Shown one piece after another: positions 1 to 9,298 of a stretch of DNA of 50,624 bases. The notes under the pieces were generated by a model. It was not told where the DNA came from. It was given only the letters and a program-made list of their open reading frames with translations, and did not search any database. Position 1 is the stretch's first letter. The number at the start of each line of letters is the position of its first letter. Both the position numbers and the translations under genes were made by a program. Origin of the DNA: Aestuariivivens sediminicola (GTDB taxonomy: Bacteria > Bacteroidota > Bacteroidia > Flavobacteriales > Flavobacteriaceae); contig NZ_JAKMCM010000009.1 of NCBI RefSeq assembly GCF_022662015.1, positions 1-50,624 of the forward strand, in the 5' to 3' direction.

Positions 1-242
1 ATAACTTATCCGCTTTTGAGCCTGCAAACATAATACTCTTTTAGCTTTACACAACACCTTTTTAAACCTTTTTTTTAACAATACAATATCCACCTCACTA
101 ACTGCCTATCTATGCGGTGGTTATACCTAAAAAAATCCCACAGGCTCATATAGCTCAACTAAAATTGAACCCTATTTGATACAACCCTTCATATTTAGAG
201 TATCATATCCTTTGATTAAATGTTACATATATATATTATATA

Positions 243-273
243 TTGTATGTGTTTGGTTATACTCTTATCTTTG
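243..273 (+). promoter_or_regulatory. Bacteroidota-type promoter of thrS
   Basis: TATCTTTG at 266-273 matches the Bacteroidota -7 element TAnnTTTG exactly. A TTG at 243-245 lies 20 bp upstream and could be the -33 element. Transcription would start near 280, giving a leader of about 17 nt before the thrS ATG at 297. The rest of 1-242 shows no gene I can support. Confidence 0.5.
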
Positions 274-296
274 CTGCCAAATTTTAATTTCATTTA

Positions 297-2231
297 ATGA
301 TAAACATAACTTTACCCGATGGAAGTGTAAAATCCTTTGATACAGGCGTTACACCAATGGATGTTGCAAAAAGCATTAGCGAAGGGCTTGCAAGAAATGT
401 GATATCAGCAAGTTTTAACGGTACAAAAGTAGAAACGGTTACTCCATTGTCCGAAGACGGCGCATTGGTTCTGTTTACTTGGAGAGATGATGAAGGTAAA
501 CAGGCCTTTTGGCATTCCTCAGCTCACGTTATGGCGCAGGCCATTGAAGAATTGTATCCCGGGGTAAATCTCACGATTGGACCCGCCATTGAAAATGGGT
601 TTTATTATGATGTGGATTTCGGTGATCATTCAATATCCGAAAAAGATTTCAAGACGCTTGAAATGAAAATGCTTGAGATTGCACGTGGTAAACACAATTT
701 TAAAATGCATCCTGTACCCAAGGCCGAAGCTTTAGATTTCTATAAGGACAATCCTTTTAAAACGGAACTTATAGAAAATCTTGAAGATGGCACGATTACA
801 TTTTGCGATCACTCGACATTTACAGATTTGTGTCGTGGAGGCCATATTCCCAATACAGGCCTCATTAAAGCGGTTAAAATTTTAAGTGTTGCCGGTGCCT
901 ATTGGAGAGGAGACGAGAACAATCCTCAGCTCACACGTGTATATGGCATTTCGTTTCCTAAGCAAAAGGAACTTACTGCTTATCTGGAACTTCTTGAAGA
1001 AGCGAAAAAAAGGGATCACAGAAAATTAGGTAAAGAACTGGAACTTTTTACCTTTTCTCAAAAGGTTGGTCAGGGTCTGCCACTTTGGCTGCCCAAAGGT
1101 GCCGCCTTACGGGAACGCTTGGAAAACTTCCTAAAGGCTGCTCAGAAAAAAGCAGGGTACGAAATGGTGGTTACACCACATATTGGTCAGAAAGAATTGT
1201 ATATCACATCCGGGCATTATGCAAAATATGGTGAAGACAGTTTTCAACCCATACATACGCCCAAAGAAGATGAAGCCTTTTTATTAAAACCCATGAACTG
1301 CCCGCACCACTGTGAAATTTATAAATCGTCACAATGGAGTTACAAGGATTTACCCAAACGCTTTGCCGAATTTGGCACCGTTTACAGATACGAACAGAGT
1401 GGTGAGTTACATGGTTTAACTCGTGTTAGAGGATTTACTCAAGATGACGCCCATTTGTTCTGTACTCCGGAACAATTGGACAAAGAATTTAAGGATGTCA
1501 TTGATCTGGTCCTCTATGTCTTTGGTTCCTTAGGTTTCGATAACTTTACGGCACAGGTTTCTGTAAGGGATCCAGAGAATCCCGACAAATATATTGGTGA
1601 TGTCGCTAATTGGGAAAAAGCGGAGCAAGCTATTATTAACGCTGCGAATGACAAAGGATTAGATTATGTCATCGAAACCGGAGAGGCGGCATTTTATGGC
1701 CCCAAACTGGACTTTATGGTCAAGGATGCCCTCGGAAGACGCTGGCAATTAGGAACCATACAGGTGGATTATAACCTTCCTGAACGATTCGATCTAACCT
1801 ACAAGGGCAGTGATAATGAGTTGCACCGACCGGTCATGATTCATCGCGCCCCTTTTGGCAGCATGGAACGCTTTGTAGCCCTGCTCTTAGAGCATACCGG
1901 GGGGAATTTCCCAATTTGGCTGATGCCGACACAGGCTAAAATACTCTCACTGAGCGAGAAATATGAAAAATACTCTGAAAAAGTTTTAAATTTGTTAGAA
2001 AATCACGAAATTCGCGCCCTCGTAGATCACAGAAATGAAACTATAGGGAAGAAAATCCGTGAAGCGGAAATGCAGAAATATCCCTATATGCTCATTATTG
2101 GCGAACAGGAAGCGCATGAAAACAAGGTAACCGTCCGTAAACACGGTGGTGAGGATCTGGGAATGATGGGTCTTGAAGATTTTGCTGAGATCATAAAAGA
2201 TGACATTACTAAAACGTTAAAATCGTTTTGA
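297..2231 (+). CDS. thrS: Threonyl-tRNA synthetase
   Basis: Class II aminoacyl-tRNA synthetase that charges tRNA-Thr and edits Ser-tRNA-Thr. At 644 residues it has the usual full length. In order it shows a TGS domain (about 1-62), the second additional (editing) domain with HSSAH at 73-77 and CRGGH at 179-183, the catalytic core with MNCPHH (Cys335 is the expected zinc ligand), motif 2 around [17 protein letters not shown], motif 3 in the [11 protein letters not shown] segment, and a C-terminal anticodon-binding domain. It heads the translation operon thrS-infC-rpmI-rplT, an order common in bacteria. The ATG follows a consensus flavobacterial promoter closely, which supports this start. Confidence 0.98.
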   Translation: MINITLPDGSVKSFDTGVTPMDVAKSISEGLARNVISASFNGTKVETVTPLSEDGALVLFTWRDDEGKQAFWHSSAHVMAQAIEELYPGVNLTIGPAIENGFYYDVDFGDHSISEKDFKTLEMKMLEIARGKHNFKMHPVPKAEALDFYKDNPFKTELIENLEDGTITFCDHSTFTDLCRGGHIPNTGLIKAVKILSVAGAYWRGDENNPQLTRVYGISFPKQKELTAYLELLEEAKKRDHRKLGKELELFTFSQKVGQGLPLWLPKGAALRERLENFLKAAQKKAGYEMVVTPHIGQKELYITSGHYAKYGEDSFQPIHTPKEDEAFLLKPMNCPHHCEIYKSSQWSYKDLPKRFAEFGTVYRYEQSGELHGLTRVRGFTQDDAHLFCTPEQLDKEFKDVIDLVLYVFGSLGFDNFTAQVSVRDPENPDKYIGDVANWEKAEQAIINAANDKGLDYVIETGEAAFYGPKLDFMVKDALGRRWQLGTIQVDYNLPERFDLTYKGSDNELHRPVMIHRAPFGSMERFVALLLEHTGGNFPIWLMPTQAKILSLSEKYEKYSEKVLNLLENHEIRALVDHRNETIGKKIREAEMQKYPYMLIIGEQEAHENKVTVRKHGGEDLGMMGLEDFAEIIKDDITKTLKSF

Positions 2232-2261
2232 TAACAGAAGTTTAATTAAAAATTATAAGCC

Positions 2262-2807
2262 ATAGCAATTAGAAGAAGAAGACAACCCCAGAGGGTTTCA
2301 CAAGAGGATAAGCATCGAATTAACTCTAAAATCACTGCACCCAAGGTGAGAGTCGTGGGTGATAATGTTGAAGTAGGTATCTACAGTATTAGAGAAGCAC
2401 TGAGTATAGCCGATGACCAAGGCTTAGACTTAGTTGAGATTTCACCAAAGGCAGATCCTCCTGTATGTAAAGTTATGGATTATAAAAAGTTTCTTTATGA
2501 GCAAAAGAAACGAGAGAAGGCGCTCAAGGCAAAAGCGAGTAAAGTAGTTATCAAGGAAATTCGATTTGGACCTCAAACGGATGACCATGATTATGAATTT
2601 AAAAAGAAACATGCCGAAAAATTCCTCAAAGAAGGAGCCAAGCTTAAGGCGTTCGTATTTTTTAAAGGACGTTCAATTATATTTAAGGAACAAGGACAGA
2701 TCTTGTTATTACGACTGGCACAGGATTTAGAGGAATATGGCAAGGTGGAGCAAATGCCTAAATTGGAGGGTAAGCGAATGACCATGTTTATAGCCCCCAA
2801 AAAATAA
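2262..2807 (+). CDS. infC: Translation initiation factor IF-3 (apparent AUA start)
   Basis: IF-3 binds the 30S subunit, prevents 50S joining and proofreads start codons. Homology of the frame runs upstream of the first GTG (2346): codons from 2262 read [11 protein letters not shown], matching the usual flavobacterial IF-3 N-terminus MAIR. An in-frame TAA sits at 2256, so no ATG is possible. The start must be ATA (2262) or ATT (2268), and I choose ATA because it preserves the MAIR beginning. This gives 181 residues with N- and C-domains ([14 protein letters not shown] linker region, [10 protein letters not shown] end). IF-3 genes elsewhere use AUU-type starts for autoregulation, so a rare start fits the family. 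Start-codon choice is inferred; the gene identity is certain. Confidence 0.93.
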   Translation: MAIRRRRQPQRVSQEDKHRINSKITAPKVRVVGDNVEVGIYSIREALSIADDQGLDLVEISPKADPPVCKVMDYKKFLYEQKKREKALKAKASKVVIKEIRFGPQTDDHDYEFKKKHAEKFLKEGAKLKAFVFFKGRSIIFKEQGQILLLRLAQDLEEYGKVEQMPKLEGKRMTMFIAPKK

Positions 2808-2959
2808 AGCTGCGGAGCACGATATTCCCAGACTGAAATATGGTTCTGGACCTGTTAGCGAAGCCATTGGATGTAAAAAATAACTATTTGATCCCGAAAC
2901 AATTTGGGACCATAGTTTAAAAATAATTAAGCGAAGTAATTAAAAACTAGGAGAAGACA
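2808..2959 (+). other. Intergenic leader before rpmI, possible r-protein autoregulatory site
   Basis: This 152-nt spacer is unusually long inside an otherwise compact operon. It contains a short hairpin candidate (TCCC near 2893 with GGGA near 2908) and ends in AGGAG about 8 nt before the rpmI ATG, one of the few good Shine-Dalgarno sites in the window. L20 represses its operon through leader RNA in other phyla. Whether that happens here cannot be told from the sequence alone. Confidence 0.25.
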
Positions 2960-3157
2960 ATGCCTAAAATGAAAACAAAATCTAGTGCCAAAAAACGTTT
3001 TAAGTTAACGGGTACTGGTAAGATTAAAAGGAAGCACGCTTTTAAGAGTCACATCTTAACCAAGAAGTCTAAAAAGCGTAAGCTCGCGTTGACTCATGCC
3101 ACTACGGTTGATGAGGCCGACGAGAACAATGTTAAATTAATGTTGCGCTTAAAGTAA
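2960..3157 (+). CDS. rpmI: 50S ribosomal protein L35
   Basis: A 65-residue, strongly basic protein beginning [20 protein letters not shown], the canonical L35 N-terminus, with the typical [15 protein letters not shown] segment. It is a component of the large ribosomal subunit. It lies between infC and rplT as in most bacteria. The start is well supported by AGGAG upstream and by the family N-terminus. Confidence 0.98.
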   Translation: MPKMKTKSSAKKRFKLTGTGKIKRKHAFKSHILTKKSKKRKLALTHATTVDEADENNVKLMLRLK

Positions 3158-3256
3158 CAGTATTTAACCGGTTAAATTAATTTATAAACCCTGGAGTTGG
3201 GCCAAAAAGTGTTATCAGATTAAAATAACCGCCCACTACAAAAAACAATTAAAATT

Positions 3257-3601
3257 ATGCCAAGATCAGTAAATTCTGTAGCAAAGAGAGCCAGAAGAAA
3301 AAAGGTTCTCAAGCAAGCAAAAGGTTACTTTGGAAGACGTAAAAATGTTTGGACAGTAGCCAAAAATGCGGTTGAGAAGGCGATGCAATATTCGTACAGA
3401 GACCGCAGAAACAAAAAAAGAACATTTCGTGCCTTATGGATTCAGCGTATCAACGCAGGAGCCAGAGAGCACGGTTTATCTTATTCGCAATTCATGGGGA
3501 AATTAAAGGCGAACCATATCGAACTCAACCGTAAGGTTTTGGCCGATCTCGCCATGAATAACCCTGAGGCTTTCAAAGCCATTGTAGATAAGGTTAAATA
3601 A
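3257..3601 (+). CDS. rplT: 50S ribosomal protein L20
   Basis: A 114-residue basic protein with the canonical L20 start [20 protein letters not shown] and the conserved [20 protein letters not shown] segment. L20 binds 23S rRNA early in 50S assembly and in several bacteria also represses its own operon. The 99-nt gap from rpmI contains a perfect palindrome TTTAACCGGTTAAA near 3165-3178 of unknown role. It is the last gene of the operon and is followed by a strong hairpin terminator. Confidence 0.98.
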   Translation: MPRSVNSVAKRARRKKVLKQAKGYFGRRKNVWTVAKNAVEKAMQYSYRDRRNKKRTFRALWIQRINAGAREHGLSYSQFMGKLKANHIELNRKVLADLAMNNPEAFKAIVDKVK

Positions 3602-3642
3602 GGCGTATCGCCTCAATGTAAAAATATACTATTCGCTTAAGT

Positions 3643-3676
3643 AAAAATCCGATCTTCTTTGAGATCGGATTTTTTT
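3643..3676. terminator. Bidirectional intrinsic terminator after rplT
   Basis: A perfect 13-bp stem pairs 3643-3655 with 3662-3674 around a 6-nt loop. It is flanked by an A-run on the left and a T-run on the right, so it can terminate both the rplT operon (+) and yjbQ (-). Confidence 0.9.
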
Positions 3677-3685
3677 ATGTCTTAA

Positions 3686-4108
3686 CTAAACACCAAAGGC
3701 AGTGATTACAAGATGTCTGCCTCGTGCATGGTCTCGGTGTTCACACAAATAAATACCCTGCCAGATCCCTAAATTTAATTGTCCGTTGGTAATTGGTATT
3801 TGGACGGAGGCGCCTAACAAGGAGGATTTAATATGAGCCGGCATATCGTCAGAACCCTCGTACGTATGCTCATAATGCGGTTCGTTCTCAGGGACCATGA
3901 CATTAAAATGACTTTCAAAATCGGATCTCACGCTGTGGTCTGCATTTTCATTGATGGTTAAACTGGCTGAGGTATGATTAATAAATACTTGTAACTGCCC
4001 AATTTTTATCGTCTTGATCTCCGGGAGCGCCGCTCTAACACTATCTGTGATAATGTGAAATCCTCTTGGATAGGCCCTTAACTGTATTTTCTTCTGGAAA
4101 AAATGCAT
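3686..4108 (-). CDS. YjbQ/UPF0047 family protein
   Basis: A 140-residue single-domain protein of the YjbQ (UPF0047) family, sometimes named secondary thiamine-phosphate synthase because some members complement thiamine auxotrophs. The true physiological role is unsettled. Diagnostic segments are INHTSASLTINENAD, the acidic and histidine-rich middle region around residues 70-90, and the C-terminal WQGIYLCEHRDHARGRH with the conserved histidines expected at the active site. It starts 1 bp after the sulfatase stop codon, so the two genes are cotranscribed and probably translationally coupled. No functional link between the two is evident. Confidence 0.9.
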   Translation of the reverse strand: MHFFQKKIQLRAYPRGFHIITDSVRAALPEIKTIKIGQLQVFINHTSASLTINENADHSVRSDFESHFNVMVPENEPHYEHTYEGSDDMPAHIKSSLLGASVQIPITNGQLNLGIWQGIYLCEHRDHARGRHLVITAFGV

Positions 4109-4109
4109 A

Positions 4110-5648
4110 TTAAAAATCTAAATCCGGGACCTCATATTGCTCCTGTAATGGCTTTATGGCCCCTTTCATTTGCTTTATAATTTCAGCATTTAAAGAATCA
4201 TTAATCGCATTTTTGAGTTCCTTAGGGTCTTTTTCCAAATCGTAAAACTCCCAGGTGGGTGGCGTATCTTCTTTAGAGGCACCATGCATATCTAAACCTT
4301 TTCCATAAAAATAGGCTAATTTATACCTGTGATTTCGTATTCCAAAATGCGCCGGCCTATTGGGATGATGCAACCAGTATTGATAATACATCTGTTGTCT
4401 CCAATCATCCGGTGTATTGCCCTTAAGGTTCTCCCTGAAACTTTCCCCCTGCATATACTGCGGTTTTTCAATTCCGGCAAAATCGGCCAACAGCGCGGGG
4501 AAATCAATATTTAAAATAATATCATCTATCCGCGTCCCCCCTTTTAGTTCTTTAGGATATCGGATCACGAAGGGCATTCTTAGGGATTCTTCATATATTA
4601 ACCGCTTGTCAAAAAATCCATGCTCACCCAAAAAATAGCCCTGGTCTGCTGTATAGATAACAATTGTATTCTCTGCTATTCCAGATTCTTCCAGATAATC
4701 GAGCAACTTCCCGATATTATCATTGATCGCCGCACCACAACGCATAAAATCCTTAACAAATTTCTGATATATTTTTTTCCTCAAGGCAATACTGTCCAAG
4801 CCTTCCTTAATAAATGGCAACCCCGGGTAACTCGTCCAAAATTCATCCGGATGTAAATAGGCCTTCTCCCATCTTATCGCCATGTTTTCAAGTTTCTGCC
4901 CCAAAAAGGTACGTCCCCCATTTCCCAGTCCAAAATCAAGAAGAGATTCGGGTTCAGGAATGTCGACGCCTTCATACAAGGTCTTAAAGCGTTCGGGATA
5001 CTCAAAGGGTTCATGCGTCGCTTTGAAGTTACACATCATGAAAAATGGTGCAGAGGTATCGCGTTGTTTTAAGTGCGCAATAGTCAAATCGGTGATGACA
5101 TCTGTAGAGAAACCGTCATAAACCTTTCCCATTGTACCATCAGGCCCGTCTTGCCAGTTCGCTTTGTTTTTCAATATCGGATTCCAATACCGTCCCTGTC
5201 CTGGAAGCACATTAAAATACTGAAATCCTTCAGGTTGCTCAACCAAGTGCCATTTGCCAATAAGTGCGGTCTGATAGCCATGTTCTCCCAGGGTTTTAGC
5301 AATGTTTGGATGCCCCTTGGGTAAGGGTTCACTTAGGGTATAGACCTGATTTTTATGACTGTATTGTCCTGTTAACATACTGGCTCGACTGGGTGAGCAA
5401 ATCGAATTGGTGCAAAACGCATTATTCAATACGACACCTTCGCCTGCCAATCGCTTTAAATTATCATTCTGGACGTATTCCTGTAATATTCCACCGTATA
5501 TACCCCATGCCTGTGATGTGTGATCATCAGAGAGTATAAAAAGAATATTGGGTTTTTCGTCTGAATCCTTTCTGTTGTCATACTGCTTGCAGTTTAAGAG
5601 CAGTAAGATAAATAGGTAACATCCTAATCTTATCATTATATTTGCCAT
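4110..5648 (-). CDS. Type I sulfatase, probable lipoprotein
   Basis: Formylglycine-dependent sulfatase (alkaline-phosphatase superfamily, S1 type) of 512 residues that would hydrolyse sulfate esters, probably of marine polysaccharides or glycosaminoglycans. The Cys-type signature CSPSR begins at Cys84, the residue converted to formylglycine, followed by ASMLTGQ. Metal ligands are seen as the D41-D42 pair after NILFILS and in the later TADQGYFLGEHG segment. The hydrophobic N-terminus ends in LLNC20, a plausible but imperfect lipobox (Asn at -1), so the enzyme is likely membrane-anchored in periplasm or outer membrane. Met5 is an alternative start. Exact substrate and SulfAtlas subfamily cannot be read here. 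No SusC/SusD pair lies nearby. Confidence 0.9.
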   Translation of the reverse strand: MANIMIRLGCYLFILLLLNCKQYDNRKDSDEKPNILFILSDDHTSQAWGIYGGILQEYVQNDNLKRLAGEGVVLNNAFCTNSICSPSRASMLTGQYSHKNQVYTLSEPLPKGHPNIAKTLGEHGYQTALIGKWHLVEQPEGFQYFNVLPGQGRYWNPILKNKANWQDGPDGTMGKVYDGFSTDVITDLTIAHLKQRDTSAPFFMMCNFKATHEPFEYPERFKTLYEGVDIPEPESLLDFGLGNGGRTFLGQKLENMAIRWEKAYLHPDEFWTSYPGLPFIKEGLDSIALRKKIYQKFVKDFMRCGAAINDNIGKLLDYLEESGIAENTIVIYTADQGYFLGEHGFFDKRLIYEESLRMPFVIRYPKELKGGTRIDDIILNIDFPALLADFAGIEKPQYMQGESFRENLKGNTPDDWRQQMYYQYWLHHPNRPAHFGIRNHRYKLAYFYGKGLDMHGASKEDTPPTWEFYDLEKDPKELKNAINDSLNAEIIKQMKGAIKPLQEQYEVPDLDF

Positions 5649-5764
5649 ATGATTGTAGTAATTTCTAAATGTACAATTTTAGTCATACATTTTGTCATTG
5701 TTTTTGCAATTTAAAGCGCAACCATTTAACACATTTTTCATCCTAATAAAAAACACAGAATAAA

Positions 5765-6202
5765 ATGAAGTATCATATTATTTATTTTTTATGTCTCGCC
5801 TTATGTCTGTCAAGTTGCTCATTGGATACTGATACGAATAACAATCAGCAATCCTATAAAAGCCTCTGGCACCTTGTAAATGTCGCCGGAGGGATTTCCG
5901 GTGTAGATGATGATTTCGATCTCGAAACCATAATTTGGTCATTCAACGACGAGGATGGCATCCTCACTGTAGAGAACAATAATACGGATATCACAAAAGC
6001 AGATGGACTGGACTCAGGAACCTACAGTTATTTGATCAGTGTGGTTGATTCTGAAAATTTTATTCGTATTGATGATGCAGAAATGGGACAATTATATTTC
6101 GAATCCCAGAATGTTCTTGTTATCGATGAAAATGAAACCTCTACAGGTCCCGCTGCCGATGGATTCATTTATACCTTCGAGCGTGAATTGGTAGCCGATT
6201 AA
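5765..6202 (+). CDS. Small hypothetical lipoprotein
   Basis: A 145-residue protein with a signal peptide ending in the lipobox LSSC18, followed by an Asp/Asn-rich linker and a probable all-beta domain (SLWHLVNVAGG, IIWSFNDEDGILTVENN, GTYSYLISVVD). The layout resembles lipocalin-like lipoproteins common in Flavobacteriaceae, but no catalytic motif is visible and I do not recognise a named family. It is transcribed divergently from the sulfatase and convergently with the next gene, so it appears monocistronic. Confidence 0.75.
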   Translation: MKYHIIYFLCLALCLSSCSLDTDTNNNQQSYKSLWHLVNVAGGISGVDDDFDLETIIWSFNDEDGILTVENNNTDITKADGLDSGTYSYLISVVDSENFIRIDDAEMGQLYFESQNVLVIDENETSTGPAADGFIYTFERELVAD

Positions 6203-6208
6203 ACCTTA

Positions 6209-7471
6209 TCAGGTTTTTTGTTTTTTCTTTCGTGCCGCAGGAAATAACACATTATTTAATATGAGGCGATATCCCGGGGATGTAGGGTGTAAATCTAACT
6301 CTGTTTTGGAATCCCCTACTCTATGCTGATAATCTTCGGGATCGTGCCCGCCATAAAAAGTAAAGAAGCCTTTTCCTCTTATGCCATGTATATATTTGGC
6401 TTCTCCATTGGCCTTGTTTTCACCCAACACCAGAACATTTGGTTTTATTTCATCTCTTGTAAATGAAGTCGTTTGCCCCATAAATCCTTTTACCAATGCT
6501 GTATGGTTCTGACATAACATCGTTGGTATAGGATCCCATTTAGCCGAAAACTCCATCAGGGAAAAATAATCTGTGGCTTTTGGAATTAATCGCTTACGCG
6601 TCATATCTATGGAAGAGAATTCGTAGATTAACGGGTTTTGTTCCAAAATAAAATTGGTAAAAGCAAAGGATTTACTATAATCTATTTTGTTTTGATAGGC
6701 CGGATCGCTCCCATCACCATCAAACATAGGCTCACATATATCGACACCTTCCGCTGCCAGGGCAATGTCGAAACTGTCCGTGGCACTGCACATGGCAAAC
6801 ATAAAACCACCTCCAATGACGTAATCGCGAATTTTTTTTGCAACCTCTAATTTTTCATTAGAAACTTTACTAAAACCCAACTTTAAAGCCAAGGCCTCTG
6901 CAGTTCTTTTTTCTTCAATATACCATGAGTGTGCGCGGTAGGCTCCATAAAATTTTCCATACTGCCCCGTAAAGTCCTCGTGATGCAGATGTAACCAATC
7001 GAATACGAGTAGTCCATCATTAAGGACTTCTTCATCATAAATAGTTTCGTAGGGAATCTCGGCATAGGACAATACCATGGTCACAGCGTCATCCCAGGGT
7101 TGATTTGAGGGTGGTGAATACACAGCTATTTTAGGTGCTTTTTCCAGGACAACAGCTTCCATATTCTGACTGGGACTATCGATCTCCGTTAATATCTGTT
7201 CCGCCTGTGCATTGGATATCACCTCAAAGGATATGCCCCTAATCTGACATTCCTTCTGAATGACTTCAGTATCTGGTAATAGAAATGAACCTCCCCTGTA
7301 ATTAAGGAGCCATTTTACCTTCAATTGTTTACTGAGTGTCCAATAGGTAATGCCATATGCCTTTAGATGATTTTTTTGACTTTCGGCATCCATAGGTATG
7401 AGAATATAGGACGCGAAGGACTTTATGGAAATACTCAAAACTAAAATGAAAACACCAATTGTTTTTAACAT
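6209..7471 (-). CDS. Secreted Bacteroidota protein with glutamine-amidotransferase-like elbow
   Basis: A 420-residue protein with a Sec signal peptide (cleavage near SFA20). It belongs to a conserved Bacteroidota family that I recall being auto-annotated as asparagine synthetase B, but I see neither an N-terminal Ntn cysteine nor an ATP-pyrophosphatase loop, so that name is unsafe. The middle contains a GGGFMFAMCSATDS segment (Cys228) that looks like the nucleophile elbow of class I amidotransferase-like folds. A conserved YRGGSFLLPD lies at 58-67 and a GKGFFTFYGGHDPED segment near the C-terminus. Periplasmic location is inferred. Reaction and substrate are unknown. Confidence 0.7.
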   Translation of the reverse strand: MLKTIGVFILVLSISIKSFASYILIPMDAESQKNHLKAYGITYWTLSKQLKVKWLLNYRGGSFLLPDTEVIQKECQIRGISFEVISNAQAEQILTEIDSPSQNMEAVVLEKAPKIAVYSPPSNQPWDDAVTMVLSYAEIPYETIYDEEVLNDGLLVFDWLHLHHEDFTGQYGKFYGAYRAHSWYIEEKRTAEALALKLGFSKVSNEKLEVAKKIRDYVIGGGFMFAMCSATDSFDIALAAEGVDICEPMFDGDGSDPAYQNKIDYSKSFAFTNFILEQNPLIYEFSSIDMTRKRLIPKATDYFSLMEFSAKWDPIPTMLCQNHTALVKGFMGQTTSFTRDEIKPNVLVLGENKANGEAKYIHGIRGKGFFTFYGGHDPEDYQHRVGDSKTELDLHPTSPGYRLILNNVLFPAARKKKQKT

Positions 7472-7592
7472 GGATACTCGTCTATACGGTATTTAATTCC
7501 CTGTTTTCAGGGATAAAAATGACACTTAATTCTTGTGGAAAGATACTCAAAAATTATTCCGAGTAGACCTATTTAAGAACATTTATTGCATT

Positions 7593-9131
7593 TTAGAATG
7601 GCACATCGTCCTCGTCGTCATTAGCCGAACTTCCAAATGCCTGATCCGGATTTGTTCGGAAATCGTCCGGTCTGAAGGTATCATCGTTCGCCGCCGCATT
7701 CATCTTACTGTGAAATTCGAATGGGGAGTCAAAAGTATCCAAATTATCGAACTTACCTAAATGACCAATGAATTTTAATCGGATGCTGTCCAAACCTCCG
7801 TTTCGGTGCTTGGCCACAATAAATTCGGCCTGTCCTTCTGTTGGCGATCGCTCTTCATCATCCCATTCATCAATTTTATAATATTCCGGCCGGTAAATAA
7901 AACTAACAATGTCGGCATCCTGCTCAATGGCCCCAGATTCACGTAAATCGGATAGTAAAGGTCGCTTACTTCCTCCACGCGTCTCAACAGCTCGGGACAA
8001 TTGGGATAAGGCTATTACAGGAACATCCAGCTCTTTGGCCAGGGCCTTCAGGTTTCTTGAGATCATTGAAATTTCCTGCTCCCTGTTACCCGAGTTATTC
8101 CCACCAGCCGTCATTAATTGCAAATAGTCAATCATAATGAGTTTTACGCCATATTGTGAAGACAGTCGTCGTGCCTTGGCACGTAAATCGAAAATGGACA
8201 AGGAAGGCGTATCATCGATATACAAAGGCGCTTTTTCAAGTCCCTTTACCTTTACATTAAGTTGCTCCCACTCATGCTTTTCTAATTTACCTGTTCTCAA
8301 TTTCTCCGATGACAAACCCGTTTCACTTGAAATTAAGCGGGTTATAAGCTGAACCGAAGCCATCTCCAGGGAAAAAAATGCTACGGGAATGTTTTGGTTA
8401 ACTGCAATATTTCTGGCCATGGACAAGGTAAGGGCCGTTTTACCCATACCCGGACGTGCTGCAACAATAATTAAATCGGACGGCTGCCAACCGGAAGTCA
8501 ATTTATCCACTTTCGTAAAGCCTGAAGGAATACCACTTAAGCCTTCTTTATTTGAAATCTCCTCAATTTTCTTTTTTGCCTGAATAACGAGGTCCAGGGC
8601 AGATTCACTTGATTTCTTTATATTCCCCTGAGTTACTTCATATAACCTGGCCTCAGCTTTATCTAACAGATCAAAAACATCCTTGGTTTCATCGTAAGCA
8701 TCCTCAATAATTTCACTGGAAATCTTGATTAAGCTCCTTTGGATAAACTTTTGTAAAATGATTCGTGCATGAAACTCGATATGAGCTGAAGATGACACCT
8801 TTTGCGTAAGAGAAATCAGATAAAAATCACCACCACACAATTCCAATTTCGAATTTTTCTTTAACTGACTCGATACGGTTAATAAGTCAATAGGTTCACT
8901 GTTTTCGAATAATTGAAATATGGCCTCAAAAATATGCTGATGCGCTTCTTTATAAAATGCCTCAGGACTAAGAATATCGATAACTTCATCGACTCCTTTT
9001 TTATCGATCATCATAGCCCCTAACACAACTTCCTCTAAATCAAGGGCTTGAGGGGGTAATTTCCCCTTTTCTAAATTGATAAGTGTTCCCTTATCGACCT
9101 TATAGCCTTGAATTTGATTTGGTTGTTTCAT
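7593..9131 (-). CDS. dnaB: Replicative DNA helicase DnaB
   Basis: Hexameric helicase that unwinds DNA at the replication fork. An N-terminal primase-interacting domain (about 25-125) leads into a RecA-like motor with Walker A in AARPGMGKTALTL, Walker B DYLQLM, the LSQLSRAVE segment, and a C-terminal acidic tail ending DDEDDVPF. The open frame extends to 9194, but I place the start at the ATG at 9131 (MKQPNQIQGYKVDKG). The extension is unlike the family, and a -7-like element TACTTTCG (9144-9137, minus strand) lies 5 nt before this ATG, suggesting a very short or leaderless transcript. Length from there is 512 residues, typical for the phylum. Confidence 0.95.
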   Translation of the reverse strand: MKQPNQIQGYKVDKGTLINLEKGKLPPQALDLEEVVLGAMMIDKKGVDEVIDILSPEAFYKEAHQHIFEAIFQLFENSEPIDLLTVSSQLKKNSKLELCGGDFYLISLTQKVSSSAHIEFHARIILQKFIQRSLIKISSEIIEDAYDETKDVFDLLDKAEARLYEVTQGNIKKSSESALDLVIQAKKKIEEISNKEGLSGIPSGFTKVDKLTSGWQPSDLIIVAARPGMGKTALTLSMARNIAVNQNIPVAFFSLEMASVQLITRLISSETGLSSEKLRTGKLEKHEWEQLNVKVKGLEKAPLYIDDTPSLSIFDLRAKARRLSSQYGVKLIMIDYLQLMTAGGNNSGNREQEISMISRNLKALAKELDVPVIALSQLSRAVETRGGSKRPLLSDLRESGAIEQDADIVSFIYRPEYYKIDEWDDEERSPTEGQAEFIVAKHRNGGLDSIRLKFIGHLGKFDNLDTFDSPFEFHSKMNAAANDDTFRPDDFRTNPDQAFGSSANDDEDDVPF

Positions 9132-9243
9132 AAATGCGAAAGTAATTAAAAAGAAAGAGTCCTGCCGATTTTCAACTTTTCTGTTGTTAACCACTAATTA
9201 ACAATTGAACTGTTGACAATTCAAAATTATTGTGAATAAGCAT

Positions 9244-9278
9244 AAAAAAAACTGAAGCTATAACTTCAGATTTTTTTT
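9244..9278 (-). terminator. Intrinsic terminator after accA
   Basis: A 6-bp stem (9252-9257 with 9264-9269, CTGAAG/CTTCAG) sits between an A-run and a T-run. On the minus strand the U-tract follows the hairpin, so it would end accA transcription before dnaB. The sequence is nearly symmetric. Confidence 0.7.
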
Positions 9279-9298
9279 AAAGTATGATTTTAAATGGG

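Noticed and set aside
1-31. Possible minus-strand CDS start (ATG at 31 reading MFAGSKADKL and leaving the window)
   Set aside because: Only ten codons are visible, no family can be recognised and no promoter or ribosome-binding site supports it.
6209-7471. Asparagine synthetase B
   Set aside because: No N-terminal nucleophile cysteine and no ATP-pyrophosphatase SGGxDS motif; the protein has a signal peptide.
9132-9194. N-terminal extension of dnaB to an upstream start at 9194
   Set aside because: The extra 21 residues are unlike the family and overlap the likely -7 element; the ATG at 9131 fits better.
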